A DNA stretch of 35,661 nt, from contig MGVZ01000064.1 of the NCBI GenBank assembly GCA_001800745.1, forward strand, positions 1 to 35,661, given 5' to 3'. Every line of letters starts with the position of its first letter. Position 1 is the stretch's first letter. A program made the translations under genes and the position numbers. Source of the DNA: Euryarchaeota archaeon RBG_16_67_27 (GTDB taxonomy: Archaea; Thermoplasmatota; Thermoplasmata; RBG-16-68-12). Positions 15,983 to 24,949 of the stretch are shown one piece after another. The notes beneath the pieces are model-generated. The model was not told where the DNA came from, did no database searches, and saw nothing but the letters and a program-made list of their open reading frames with translations.

Positions 15983-16750
15983 ATGGAAGGCATCCAGATT
16001 TACGAGCTCAAGAGGATGGACCTGCGGGGGGCCACGGTGATCGACGGCTTCCCGAGCGTCGGGCTCGTTTCCTCCATCGTCGCGAACTATCTCATCAACG
16101 CCCTCGGCCTGACGCAGATCGGGATCATGGACTCGATCTACTTCCCGACGGTCGCCCTCGTGCGGGACGGGCAGCCGATGAACCCCGTGCGGATCTACGC
16201 GGGTCCGAAGGTCGATGACCGCGATCAGGTCGTCGTGTTCATCTCCGAGTTCCAGCCGCCCCCGAACCTGATCAAGGGCATCGCCGCGACGGTCCTCGAC
16301 TGGGCGCAGGACGCGCGGTGCAACCTCCTCGTGTGCCCGGAAGGGCTCATCGTCGATGGCCAGGCGAGCGACGAGGAGGAGGACCGCCAGGTCGAGGTGT
16401 ACGGGATCGGCTCGACGGACAAAGCGCAGGATCTCCTCCGGGACAACCGGGTGACGCTGTTCGAGGAGGGCGTGATCACGGGCGTGGCCGGCGTCCTCCT
16501 GAACGAGGGCCGGAAGCGGGACTTCGACGTGATCACGCTCCTGAGCGAGGCGCATCCGGACTACCCGGACGCCCGCGCGGCCGCGCGAGTGATCGAGACG
16601 ATCGACAAGCTCCTCCTCCACACGGAGCTCGACGCGAAGCCCCTGTACGAGGAGGCGGAGCGGATCGAGATGCAGCTCAAGACGATCCATCACCAGACGG
16701 AGGCGGCGAAGAAGCCGACGGGCCCCGTGCGGCCGAGTATGTACGGCTAA
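15983..16750 (+). CDS. PAC2 family protein (proteasome assembly chaperone-like)
   Basis: 255 residues. The N-terminus ATVIDGFPSVGLVSSIVANYLINALG (residues about 17-42), a central VVVFISEFQPPP, and GVITGVAGVLLNEGRKRDFDVITLL are typical of archaeal PAC2 proteins, relatives of eukaryotic proteasome assembly chaperones 1/2. A charged helical C-terminus (KPLYEEAERIEMQLKTI) may be a coiled coil. A role in proteasome assembly is inferred from family only; no proteasome gene is in the window. Its TAA overlaps the convergent rtcA stop. Confidence 0.9.
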   Translation: MEGIQIYELKRMDLRGATVIDGFPSVGLVSSIVANYLINALGLTQIGIMDSIYFPTVALVRDGQPMNPVRIYAGPKVDDRDQVVVFISEFQPPPNLIKGIAATVLDWAQDARCNLLVCPEGLIVDGQASDEEEDRQVEVYGIGSTDKAQDLLRDNRVTLFEEGVITGVAGVLLNEGRKRDFDVITLLSEAHPDYPDARAAARVIETIDKLLLHTELDAKPLYEEAERIEMQLKTIHHQTEAAKKPTGPVRPSMYG

Positions 16751-17784
16751 GCCTTCGGCCCTGCGACCCGCACGACGGAGACTTTCCCCCTCGGATGGAT
16801 CGTGATCTCGCGGTCGAGGAACTGCGGGAGGAGCCACGCCATCGTTCGCAGGTGTCCGGACACTCCGCGGACGGTGAACACGGAGGGGCCCGGAGCACTC
16901 GCGAGGTACACGAGGAGCTGGTCCGCGGCGTGCAGGTCGAGGGTCGCCCCCGCGTCGAGGTCCGCGGCGAGGGCCGCGGCGGCCTCCTCCCCGACGCGTT
17001 CCGACGACTTGCCGCGTTCCGCGAGGGCGTCGGCCCCGAGGATCGACCGCTCCGTCTCCGCCCAGAGAACGATCGCGCCGCCTTGCCCGACTGCGTCCTC
17101 CCCTTCGTACACGCGCTCCTCGACCTTCGGCTCGCCGTGGCCGTGCAGACGCCGGAGCGCCGCGTGCTTGATCCGCTTCGGGATGTCCTCGGGGAGGTTC
17201 GACACGTGGGCCACGCCACGGATCGATCGGACGGGCCCCGGGTCCTCGACCTCGAGCGGGCGCCATCCGGACGCCGGGTGGACGACGACCTCGATCGACC
17301 CGCCACCCCGCGGGTAATACCCGCGCCGATGGAGGATGAGCTCCGCGCGGCCGCCGAGGCGCCGGAGCAGAGGGAGCACGACGAGCGAGAGGGAATCCAA
17401 AGGCGGCGACCCGCGGACGTCCGTGCCGCCCGTGATCCGTAGGGTGACCGTCCCGGGGGCGGCGAACGCCACCGGCAGGGCGGCCTGGAGGACGAGGGTG
17501 ACGCTCCCCGCGGTCCCGACGTCGAACGCGTGCTGGCCCGCGACGGCGGTCCCGGGCCGGAACACGATCTCCTTCGATCCGATCTCGAGGCCTTCCACGT
17601 TGGCACCGCAGAGAGCCGCGACGGCCTGGAGGGCGGTCACGTGCTGCGCGGCGAGTCCGGGATTCGGGCGTCCGGCGCGGATTTCCGTAACGGTCACGGG
17701 AACGCCGCGTAGGGCGGATAGGGCCGCGGCCATCCGGAGCAGCTGACCACCGCCTTCCCCATGGGACCCGTCAACGACGATCAC
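16747..17784 (-). CDS. rtcA: RNA 3'-terminal phosphate cyclase
   Basis: 345 residues, normal for RtcA. It converts RNA 3'-phosphate to a 2',3'-cyclic phosphate using ATP through a covalent histidine adenylate. Visible: GSHGEGGGQLLRMA at 7-20, HVTALQAVAALCGA near 48-61, VGTAGSVTLVLQAALP, GGTDVRGSPPLD, the RRGYYPRGGG motif, and the nucleophile His in LHAADQLLVYLA near 300. The start overlaps the 3' end of the P-type ATPase gene by 14 nt, so both may share a transcript. Confidence 0.96.
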   Translation of the reverse strand: MIVVDGSHGEGGGQLLRMAAALSALRGVPVTVTEIRAGRPNPGLAAQHVTALQAVAALCGANVEGLEIGSKEIVFRPGTAVAGQHAFDVGTAGSVTLVLQAALPVAFAAPGTVTLRITGGTDVRGSPPLDSLSLVVLPLLRRLGGRAELILHRRGYYPRGGGSIEVVVHPASGWRPLEVEDPGPVRSIRGVAHVSNLPEDIPKRIKHAALRRLHGHGEPKVEERVYEGEDAVGQGGAIVLWAETERSILGADALAERGKSSERVGEEAAAALAADLDAGATLDLHAADQLLVYLASAPGPSVFTVRGVSGHLRTMAWLLPQFLDREITIHPRGKVSVVRVAGPKA

Positions 17785-20563
17785 GCTCGCGCCGCCTCCG
17801 GACCCACTTCTCTAACTCCACCGCGAAGAACACGGAACTCCCGACCAAGGTGGCGACGAGGAGCTCCTGCCACGGGAGCGCATACGTCTTGAAGGCCGCT
17901 TGGAACGGCGCGGCATAGATCACGAGGAGTTGCATGGCAACCGTCAGCCCGACCGCTGCAATGAGATGCCGGTTCCGGAAGAACCCCTCCGTGAAGACCG
18001 ACTTCCGCTCGACCCGGATCGCGAGGACGTGGAAGACTTGGAACATCGTCAGCACGTAGAAGACGAGGGTGCGCGCCTCGTCGTGGTCCGCCTTGGCCGG
18101 TCGGTTCGCGAGCGCCCATGTGAACATGGCGAGGGATCCGATCGTCATGAGAGTCCCGACCCAGACGATGTGGAAACCAATTCCGCCGCTCAGGATGCCC
18201 GCCTTCGGGTCTCGCGGCTTCCGTTCCATCAGCCCACTCTCCTTCGGCTCGACGGTCAGCGCGAGGGCGGGGAAGCCGTCCGTAATCAGGTTGATCCAGA
18301 GAATCTGGAGCGGCAGGAGAGGGAGGGGCAGGGCAATCAGGGTGGCTATGAAGATCGTGAGGACCTCGCCGGAGTTCGTGCTCAGCATGTACCGCACGAA
18401 CTTCCGCATGTTGTCGTAGATCCCGCGGCCCTCCTCCACCGCCGCGACGATGGACGCGAAGTTGTCGTCGAGCAGGACCATGTCCGCGCTCTCCTTCGCC
18501 ACATCCGTGCCCGTGATGCCCATCGCGACCCCAAGGTCGGACCTCTTGAGGGCGGGCGCGTCGTTCACCCCGTCGCCCGTCATCGCGACGACGTGGCCCT
18601 TCTTCCTCCACGCGCCGATGATCCGGACCTTGTGCTCCGGGGCGACGCGGGCGTACACCTTGATCCGCTCGACATCGCGTGTGAGGTCCTCGTCCGAGAT
18701 CTTCTCGAGTTCCTCGCCCGTGAGGGCGAGCTCCCCCTCCGTGAGGATCCCCATCTCCCGCGCGACGGCCATCGCGGTGAGCTTGTGGTCTCCCGTGATC
18801 ATGACGACGCGGATCCCCGCTTTCTTGCACTCCTCGACGGCCCGGGTCGCCTCCTGCCGAGGCGCATCCATCATCCCCACGAGGCCGAGGAGCGTGAGGT
18901 CCTGCTCCATCGCGCCCTCCTCGAACGACGGCAGGTCCGCGGGGAACGAGCGCCGAGCGAGGGCCAGGACCCGCAGGGCTCGGGTCGCCATCTCTTGGTT
19001 CCGGAAGACGTACTGCTTCCGGTCGTAGTCCGTGAGGGGCTTCACCTCGCCGTTCACGAGCTGCGTCGTGCAGGCGGCGAGAATCCGCTCCGGGGCTCCC
19101 TTCACATACAGCCACTTCTCGCCGACCCCCACGAGGCGTCCCGCGCGCGTCGCCTCCGGGAGGGCGAGAAGTTCCGGCAGGCTCTCGGACGACACGCGGG
19201 CGTGGAGCGTCGACATCTTCTTGCGCTCCGAGGTGAAGGGAATCTCCGCGACTCGGGGCCACTCCGAACGCAGGGCGTTCGCATCGAGACCCGCACGGGC
19301 CGCTGCGACGGTGAGGGCACCCTCCGTGGCGTCGCCGTCGATCGTCCAGCGCGACCCTTCCTGCCTGAGGACTGCGTCGTTGCACAGGAGGCCGCTGATG
19401 AGCAGGTCCCGAAAGTCCGGGTGGTCCTCAAGACGGACCGGCTGGCCGTCCACCCAGATCCCGCCGGACGGATCGAAGCCCTCCCCGCGCACCTCGTACC
19501 ACGTCTCCCCGACGAGGATCGACCGGACGTTCATCTCGCCCTTCGTCAGGGTGCCCGTCTTGTCTGAGCAGATAACGGTCGCGGCGCCGAGCGCTTCCAC
19601 GGCGGGGAGCTTTCGGACGAGGGCGTTGCGCTTCACCATTCGCTGAAGTCCGAGGGCCAGGCTGATCGTGACGACGGCGGGAAGGCCTTCCGGGATGGCC
19701 GCAACGGAGAGGCCGACCGCGGTGAGGAAGAACACCTCCACCTGGGAGATGTCCCGCCACGCGTTGATCGCGAACACGAAGATCGCGATCGCGAGGACCG
19801 CGATGCCGATCTGCCGACCGAGCCGGTCGAGCTGCCGCGAGAGGGGCGTCTCCTGCTTCGTCTCCTGCTGCACGAGGGTCGCGATCTTCCCGAGCTCCGT
19901 CGACATGCCCGTCGCGACGACGACCGCCTTCCCCCGACCGCCCTCGACCGTGGTGCCCATGTACACCGTGTTCTTGCGGTCCGCGAGGAACGTGTCCTGC
20001 GATAGGGGCTCCGTGGACTTCGTGACCGGGAGGGACTCCCCCGTGAGGGAGGCCTCGTTCGTCCGGAGGCTCGCGAGCTCGATGAGCCGCGAGTCCGCGG
20101 GCACGCGGTCCCCCGCGGCGAGCAGGACGATGTCCCCCGGCACGATCTCCCGCGCAGCCACCATGATCGCCTCGCCGCCGCGGAGTACGTGGGCCTTCGG
20201 CGCGGCGAGGGCCTTCAGGGCCTGCAGGGATCGCTCCGCGCGGTACTCCTGGAAGAAGCCCAGGGTCGCGTTCAGGATCACGATGACGCCGATGAGCGCG
20301 GCATCGAGCAGCTCGGTGGACTCGCCCTTCGAAAGGCCGAGGAACGCGGAGATAATCGCCGCGATAATCAGGACGATGACGAGGACGTCCGTGAACTGGC
20401 TCAGCAGGATCTTGAGCGGGCTGATCCGCGTCGTCTGGACCAGCTCATTCGGGCCCACGCGGAGGAGTCGATCGGACGCCTCGGACGCGGAGAGACCGAG
20501 GGGGGAGGCGTCAAGTTTCTGGAGCACCTCTCCCGGCTCGAGATTGTACCAGTCCCGCGCCAT
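17771..20563 (-). CDS. P-type cation ATPase, Ca2+-type (P2A)
   Basis: 930 residues, full length. It uses ATP to move cations, probably Ca2+, out of the cytoplasm. Actuator TGES at 174-177, phosphorylation site DKTGTLT with Asp334, KGAPERI, TGDHKLTA and TGDGVNDAPAL are all present. The M4 motif PEGLP at 291-295, NSGEV in M5 and WINLITDG in M6 carry the Glu, Asn, Thr and Asp expected of calcium pumps. The ATG at 20563 is supported by a TATA box 27 nt upstream; an open frame continues 49 codons further but without family similarity. Divergent from a CPA2 antiporter. Mn2+ transport is a possible alternative. Confidence 0.94.
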   Translation of the reverse strand: MARDWYNLEPGEVLQKLDASPLGLSASEASDRLLRVGPNELVQTTRISPLKILLSQFTDVLVIVLIIAAIISAFLGLSKGESTELLDAALIGVIVILNATLGFFQEYRAERSLQALKALAAPKAHVLRGGEAIMVAAREIVPGDIVLLAAGDRVPADSRLIELASLRTNEASLTGESLPVTKSTEPLSQDTFLADRKNTVYMGTTVEGGRGKAVVVATGMSTELGKIATLVQQETKQETPLSRQLDRLGRQIGIAVLAIAIFVFAINAWRDISQVEVFFLTAVGLSVAAIPEGLPAVVTISLALGLQRMVKRNALVRKLPAVEALGAATVICSDKTGTLTKGEMNVRSILVGETWYEVRGEGFDPSGGIWVDGQPVRLEDHPDFRDLLISGLLCNDAVLRQEGSRWTIDGDATEGALTVAAARAGLDANALRSEWPRVAEIPFTSERKKMSTLHARVSSESLPELLALPEATRAGRLVGVGEKWLYVKGAPERILAACTTQLVNGEVKPLTDYDRKQYVFRNQEMATRALRVLALARRSFPADLPSFEEGAMEQDLTLLGLVGMMDAPRQEATRAVEECKKAGIRVVMITGDHKLTAMAVAREMGILTEGELALTGEELEKISDEDLTRDVERIKVYARVAPEHKVRIIGAWRKKGHVVAMTGDGVNDAPALKRSDLGVAMGITGTDVAKESADMVLLDDNFASIVAAVEEGRGIYDNMRKFVRYMLSTNSGEVLTIFIATLIALPLPLLPLQILWINLITDGFPALALTVEPKESGLMERKPRDPKAGILSGGIGFHIVWVGTLMTIGSLAMFTWALANRPAKADHDEARTLVFYVLTMFQVFHVLAIRVERKSVFTEGFFRNRHLIAAVGLTVAMQLLVIYAAPFQAAFKTYALPWQELLVATLVGSSVFFAVELEKWVRRRRERDRR

Positions 20564-20585
20564 TACGTCTCGGAAAGACGCGAAC

Positions 20586-20595
20586 GGTATAAACC
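20586..20595 (-). promoter_or_regulatory. TATA box for the P-type ATPase gene
   Basis: GGTTTATACC on the minus strand is centred 27 nt before the ATG at 20563, the spacing of a leaderless archaeal mRNA. The rest of the divergent region up to 20769 holds TTACTTATTT near 20651-20660 and GGTTATCAC at 20701-20709, either of which may serve the plus-strand antiporter. Confidence 0.7.
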
Positions 20596-20769
20596 CATCC
20601 CTGGAAAACCGGGCCGCGGCGCCCGCGTTGACAATCGTGGCGACACGGCAGTTACTTATTTGTAGGACGTGCCCCGATACAAGACCCGGGATGGGATCCC
20701 TGGTTATCACTCGGCGTGCCTCAGCGCCCGCGCTCCGCGGCGAAGGGACTTCGTCTCGGGTCGTGGCTC

Positions 20770-22536
20770 ATGGCTGAGCCGACGTCGATCATGTTCGAGG
20801 TCGGCGTCATCGCGACGGTCGGGTTCCTTGGCGCGGCGCTCGCGACCCGCGCGCGCGTTTCCGTCGTGATCGGGTACATCGTCGCGGGGATGCTCATCGG
20901 ACCGAATATCCATCTCGACCTCTTCGGACTCCCATACGATGGCGTCCTGCGGGACAGCGTGTTCATCCAGAGCGTCTCCCAGCTCGGACTCGTGCTCCTC
21001 CTGTTCTTCGTCGGACTCGAGTTCAGCATCGCGAAGCTCCGGAAGACGAAGGAGGCCGCGGCGATCCTCGCGGTGACGAACCTCGCGGTGAACATGTTCG
21101 CGGGTTTCGTGATCGGGGCGTGGCTCGGGTGGCCGCTCATCGACACGATCTTCATGGCCGGGGTCATCTCGATGTCGTCCTCCGCGATCACCGCGAAGAC
21201 CCTCATCGACCTGAAGCGGCTCGGGAACGCGGAGACCGAGTTCCTTCTGGGGATGGTCATCCTCGAGTCGTTCCTCGCGATGTTCCTCCTCACCCTCGTG
21301 AACGGGATGGTCCTCTCCTCGGAGACCGCGCCCGTGAGCGTCGAGGCGCTGTTCCTCGGGGTCGGGATCTTCCTCGGGTTCTTCGCGTTCCTCGCGGCCG
21401 TCGTCGTGCCGAGCACGGCGCGGTTCTTCGAGCGGATCCGGAACGAGGAGCTGTTCGTCCTGTTCGCGCTGGGGATCGTCTTCCTCGCGGCGGCCCTCGC
21501 GGAGTCCTTCCACGTGCCGGCGATCATCGGCGCGTTCTTCATGGGCATGGTGTTCGCAGACACCCGGCTCGTGGGGCGGCTCAAGACGAAGATGGAATCC
21601 CTCCGGGACGCGTTCGTCGCGATGTTCTTCCTCTCCTTCGGGATGCTCATCGACCCCGCAGCGCTCCCCGCGGTCCTCCCGATCCTCGCGATCGCAGTGC
21701 CCCTGATCCTCCTCAACGACCTCTTCCTGACCGCGACCCTCGCGTACTTCATCGGGTTCGGGCCGCGGGCCGCGACGGCGATCGGCACGACCCTCGTCGC
21801 CCGGAACGAGGAGGCGATCCTCTACGCGAGCGTGGGCACGCGGGCAATCCGCGGGAACGAGAACCTCTCGAACAACTACGCAGGGACGTACCTCACGCCG
21901 TTCGCGGGGATCCTGTGCATCGTGATGAGCGGGCTCGCGCCCCTCCTCATGGTCCGCTCCGACGGGCTCGCGGCGTTCTTCGCGCGACGCCTCCCGAAAT
22001 CGATCACGTTCGGCGCGGAGCTCGTGAAGCGCACGCTCAAGACCGTCGTCATGCCGAACTTCCTCCCCCTGTACCGCCGGAGGCGGCTGTTCCAGCTCGC
22101 GATCGTCGTGTACGCCGCCTGGATCATCGATCTCACGATCACGTCAGGCGGCGCCCACCTCGCCCTGAGCCTGGCGACGCCCGCGGTCGTCTACGCCGTC
22201 TACGCGGCCGCACGCCATGCGTTCCGTGAGCCCGTCCGCCATACGAACTACGGCGTGGACTCCGGGCCGTTCAGCAAGTCGACGATCGAGGCGTTCGTCC
22301 TGAGGATCGTCATGGGGACGCTCGCGAGCATCGCCCTCGTCGCGATCCTCTGGCAGTACTCCTGGCCGGTGACCCTCGCGGTCCTGTACGGGTACTTCCT
22401 CCTCGTCGTGTACAGCATGAAAGTCGTGTACCGCCGGCTCGGGCTCGGGATCGGACGCCGGCCTTCGCCGGTGCGGTTCCTCAAGCCCGCACGCACGCGA
22501 CGATGGTCCACGAACGGCGGGCACGAGCGCCGATGA
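20770..22536 (+). CDS. Cation:proton antiporter, CPA2/Kef-type
   Basis: 588 residues from ATG 20770. About a dozen helices cover residues 1-390: VIGYIVAGMLIGPN near 33-46, LGLVLLLFFVGLEFSIAKLR near 71-90, then ESFLAMFLLTLVNG. A distinct C-terminal part holds further hydrophobic helices (LFQLAIVVYAAWIIDLTI and VTLAVLYGYFLLVVYSM) and basic loops, not a TrkA-N domain. Likely Na+(K+)/H+ exchange. A GTG at 20716 is in frame, but a TATA-like box at 20701-20709 would place transcription after it, so ATG 20770 is preferred. Its TGA touches the convergent hydrolase stop with no gap. Confidence 0.85.
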   Translation: MAEPTSIMFEVGVIATVGFLGAALATRARVSVVIGYIVAGMLIGPNIHLDLFGLPYDGVLRDSVFIQSVSQLGLVLLLFFVGLEFSIAKLRKTKEAAAILAVTNLAVNMFAGFVIGAWLGWPLIDTIFMAGVISMSSSAITAKTLIDLKRLGNAETEFLLGMVILESFLAMFLLTLVNGMVLSSETAPVSVEALFLGVGIFLGFFAFLAAVVVPSTARFFERIRNEELFVLFALGIVFLAAALAESFHVPAIIGAFFMGMVFADTRLVGRLKTKMESLRDAFVAMFFLSFGMLIDPAALPAVLPILAIAVPLILLNDLFLTATLAYFIGFGPRAATAIGTTLVARNEEAILYASVGTRAIRGNENLSNNYAGTYLTPFAGILCIVMSGLAPLLMVRSDGLAAFFARRLPKSITFGAELVKRTLKTVVMPNFLPLYRRRRLFQLAIVVYAAWIIDLTITSGGAHLALSLATPAVVYAVYAAARHAFREPVRHTNYGVDSGPFSKSTIEAFVLRIVMGTLASIALVAILWQYSWPVTLAVLYGYFLLVVYSMKVVYRRLGLGIGRRPSPVRFLKPARTRRWSTNGGHERR

Positions 22537-23169
22537 TCAGACGACGGGGTAGGCGAGGTCCGCGATCCACGTCTCCCTCTCGATGATCGTCTCGGGACCG
22601 TGGCCCGGGAGGATGCGCGTGGCGGGAGGGAGCTGCGCGAGCCGCCGGAGGCTCGACACCATCCGCGCGGGACTTCCGCCCTGAACATCCGTGCGTCCGC
22701 AAGAGCCCGCGAAGAGGGTGTCGCCGGAGAACAGGAGCGCCTCCGCGGCCCGGTAGAAACACGCGCTGCCCTCTGTGTGCCCGGGGGTGTGGAGCGTCGT
22801 GAGCACGATCGACCCAACGCGGACCTCGGATCCTTCCTTGAGGAGGAGGTCCGCCTTCGACGCCGGCGGCGGCGCGGAGAGGTACCAAGGGGCCTCCCTC
22901 GCGTTCCTCGAGAGGCGCCCCGCGTCGACCTCGAAGATCCCGATCTTCGCCCCCGTCGCGGCCTGGAGCGGCGCGTTGTCCGCCGTGTGATCCGGGTGGC
23001 CGTGCGTGTTCAGGATGACCTTGACCGTCGCGCCGAGTTCCTGGGCCCTCGCGAGAAGGGTCTGCGCGCCCAGGGCGGGGTCGATGATCAACGCCTCCCG
23101 CGTCGCCTCATCGACGACGAGATACGCGTTGTCGTCGAGGGGAGGGAGGCGGAATGACTCGACGATCAT
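22537..23169 (-). CDS. MBL-fold metallohydrolase, glyoxalase II-like
   Basis: 210 residues. The metal motif HxHxDH appears as THGHPDHT near 55-62, a further His in TLHTPGHTEGS, Asp in LFSGDTLFAGSCGRTD and His in ILPGHGPET complete the two-zinc site. FRLPPLDDNAYLV at the N-terminus is typical of hydroxyacylglutathione-hydrolase-like proteins. The thiol ester substrate in an archaeon is unknown. A minus-strand CCTTTATG near 23195-23203 is about 30 nt upstream of the ATG. Confidence 0.9.
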   Translation of the reverse strand: MIVESFRLPPLDDNAYLVVDEATREALIIDPALGAQTLLARAQELGATVKVILNTHGHPDHTADNAPLQAATGAKIGIFEVDAGRLSRNAREAPWYLSAPPPASKADLLLKEGSEVRVGSIVLTTLHTPGHTEGSACFYRAAEALLFSGDTLFAGSCGRTDVQGGSPARMVSSLRRLAQLPPATRILPGHGPETIIERETWIADLAYPVV

Positions 23170-23194
23170 GTACGGCTCCGGGCAGGCGAGGCCT

Positions 23195-23204
23195 CGACAT
23201 AAAG
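23195..23204 (-). promoter_or_regulatory. TATA-like box for the MBL-fold hydrolase gene
   Basis: The minus strand reads ACCTTTATGT here, about 30 nt before the ATG at 23169, within the 49-nt gap to the amidohydrolase gene. Confidence 0.5.
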
Positions 23205-23218
23205 GTGCCGACGTCGGG

Positions 23219-24454
23219 CTATCCCTTCACCAGGGTGCCGTCTTTCCAGACGTTCACGATGTTCTCCGGGGCGGTGAGGACGCGGATGTCCGCGAGGGGA
23301 TTCTTCGCGACGGCGATCACGTCTGCGTCGAACCCCTCCCTGAGCTGTCCGGAGCTCGGCGCCTGGGGTCCGAGGGTCCCGGGGCCGTTCGCGGTCGCGG
23401 CCTCGATCGCCTGGAGCGGGCGCATGCCGGCCTCGACAAGGTGGACGAGCTCGTGCGCGTTCATCCCCCAGGGCGCCATGCCTTCGGCGCCGGTCATCCA
23501 GATGTCCGTGCCCAGGGCGATCCGGACGCCTTTCCGGATCGCGAGAGAGAGCGCCTTCCGGTGCTGGCCCTCGATCGCGCGGACCTTCGCCTGCGCGTAC
23601 TCCGGGACGCCCGCGGCCTTCGCGTGGGTCACGAGGCGCTCGATGATGAACCGCGTGGGCACGAGGACCGCGTCGCGCGCGAGCATCATCTCGGCGACCT
23701 CCTCGTCGAGGTACGTTCCGTGCTCGATCGTCCGGCAGCCTGCCGCGAGCGCCGCGACGATCCCCGGTTTCCCGTGGCAATGGGCCGCGACGATCCGGTC
23801 CGCACGGGTCGCCTCGGCGACAATCGCGCGCATCTCCTCGTCGGAGAACTGTTGGTGAACGGGGTGGTCGAGCTCGCTCATCACCCCGCCGGAGGCGAGG
23901 ACCTTGATGAGCTTCGCGCCCGCGCGGAGCTGCGTTCGGACGGCCTTGAGGCACTCCGGGACGCCGTCGCAGACGTACGAAATCCGAAGCGACGGCAGTC
24001 GGGCGGTGATGATCTCGAGCGGCAGGGAGTGGAAGTCCCCGTGGCCTCCGGTCTGGCTCAGCGCAGATCCGGCGGCGTAGATGTGCGGTCCGGGCACGGT
24101 GCCCTCCGCGACGACGCGGGCGAGGTGGATCCCCCAGCCGCCGGCCTCCCGGACGCTCGTGAAGCCTGCGCGGAGGACGCGCTCCGCGTCCTTCACGATC
24201 CGTGCGGACATGACCTCGACGGGCGTGCGGCTCACGTCCAGGATGTCCCCGGTCCGGATGCCGAAGAAGTGGCCGTGGGCGTCCCAGAGACCGGGCATGA
24301 CGACGGGGACCCGGTGGACGATCGCCCCGGGGGTCTTCGGAGCGTCCTCCGCGGGTCCCGCGAATGCGATCCGCGAACCGTCGATCACGACCGCGCCGTT
24401 CTTCACGGGTTCGCCCGAACCCGGGATGAGGAGGTCCGCCTCGATGCGTTCCAT
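23219..24454 (-). CDS. Amidohydrolase-superfamily metal-dependent hydrolase
   Basis: 411 residues, imidazolonepropionase/prolidase-like. The metal ligands of the TIM barrel are visible: HxH in DAHGHFFG near 59-66, a likely carboxylated Lys in AKLIKVLASGG, His in VAAHCHGKPG, His in CRTIEHGTYLD and Asp in LGTDIWMTG. The N-terminal beta sandwich (ADLLIPGSGEPVKNGAVVIDG) and C-terminal closing strands (GFDADVIAVAKNPLADI) are complete. Relatives cleave Xaa-Pro dipeptides, cyclic amides or nucleobases; the substrate cannot be told. A weak CCTAAG lies about 27 nt upstream of the ATG. Confidence 0.88.
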   Translation of the reverse strand: MERIEADLLIPGSGEPVKNGAVVIDGSRIAFAGPAEDAPKTPGAIVHRVPVVMPGLWDAHGHFFGIRTGDILDVSRTPVEVMSARIVKDAERVLRAGFTSVREAGGWGIHLARVVAEGTVPGPHIYAAGSALSQTGGHGDFHSLPLEIITARLPSLRISYVCDGVPECLKAVRTQLRAGAKLIKVLASGGVMSELDHPVHQQFSDEEMRAIVAEATRADRIVAAHCHGKPGIVAALAAGCRTIEHGTYLDEEVAEMMLARDAVLVPTRFIIERLVTHAKAAGVPEYAQAKVRAIEGQHRKALSLAIRKGVRIALGTDIWMTGAEGMAPWGMNAHELVHLVEAGMRPLQAIEAATANGPGTLGPQAPSSGQLREGFDADVIAVAKNPLADIRVLTAPENIVNVWKDGTLVKG

Positions 24455-24753
24455 GATTGCCGTATCGACGCGGGTCGCTTAGGCGTTTGGCCGGTCACCG
24501 AACGGATTCGGCGATGGCCCCGAGGACGTGCAGGCGATGTTCGATGACGTCGTGCTCTTCTCGGAGAACGTCGGCAGGTTCCTGCATCGGGGGAGACCGG
24601 GTCGGCGGAGCGGGAAGAAGGTGACCCCAAACGAGTTCGGTGGAACCCGCCGTGGGCGCCCTTCGTCGACGCGGGCTCCGGAGATGGCACGGCGGGAGGC
24701 TCTCGAAGCCGCACGCGCATCCTTAAGGCCCGTCCCCGGTTCCCTTCGGACGC
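24455..24753. other. 299-nt intergenic stretch with a possible hemerythrin-like fragment
   Basis: No complete gene is seen. It contains the amidohydrolase promoter at the left edge and the zinc-ribbon promoter at the right. On the minus strand a 30-codon frame at 24587-24495 reads DVLREEHDVIEHRLHVLG near its start, which resembles helix 1 of an HHE/hemerythrin-like domain, but then stops. This could be a gene remnant or chance. Confidence 0.35.
24720..24728 (+). promoter_or_regulatory. TATA-like box for the small zinc-ribbon gene
   Basis: TCCTTAAGG is centred about 30 nt before the ATG at 24754 and supports expression of the short gene. Confidence 0.55.
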
Positions 24754-24912
24754 ATGACCGTCGGAGGCTTGAACTTCAGCTGCCCGAGGTGCAACAACCC
24801 TCTCTTCTTCACGTTCAAGCTGGCGGACGCGGGTGATTCCATGAAGCGAACCGTGAACTGCCCCGGATGCCACACCGCGTGGCATGTGGGACTCGACATC
24901 CGCCCCGAGTGA
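24754..24912 (+). CDS. 52-residue zinc-ribbon protein
   Basis: A very short gene with two CxxC knuckles: SCPRCNN at residues 9-15 and NCPGCHTAW at 35-43, joined by a 20-residue linker with NPLFFTFKL. This is a single treble-clef/zinc-ribbon unit binding one zinc. The ATG has a TATA-like box 30 nt upstream, and the next gene has its own box just after the stop, so this is a free-standing gene. Function unknown; such ribbons often bind nucleic acid or act as subunits. Confidence 0.75.
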   Translation: MTVGGLNFSCPRCNNPLFFTFKLADAGDSMKRTVNCPGCHTAWHVGLDIRPE

Positions 24913-24916
24913 GGAA

Positions 24917-24926
24917 GCCTTATCCC
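24917..24926 (+). promoter_or_regulatory. TATA-like box for the LON-domain gene
   Basis: AGCCTTATCC is centred about 29 nt before the GTG at 24950 and supports that start over an in-frame ATG at 24884 inside the preceding gene. Confidence 0.55.
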
Positions 24927-24949
24927 GCCCCGCGGGTTCCCCGGCGCCC

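Noticed and set aside
16747-17784. RtcA as the ligase that joins the carB exons
   Set aside because: Archaeal exon joining after BHB cleavage is done by RtcB; RtcA is a phosphate cyclase. Its presence in the window is probably coincidence.
20564-20710. 49-codon N-terminal extension of the P-type ATPase
   Set aside because: It contains the TATA box at leaderless distance from ATG 20563 and has no similarity to the family.
24528-24836. 102-codon open frame on the plus strand before the zinc ribbon
   Set aside because: It runs through the zinc-ribbon promoter and gene in another frame and has a low-complexity Arg/Gly/Pro composition.
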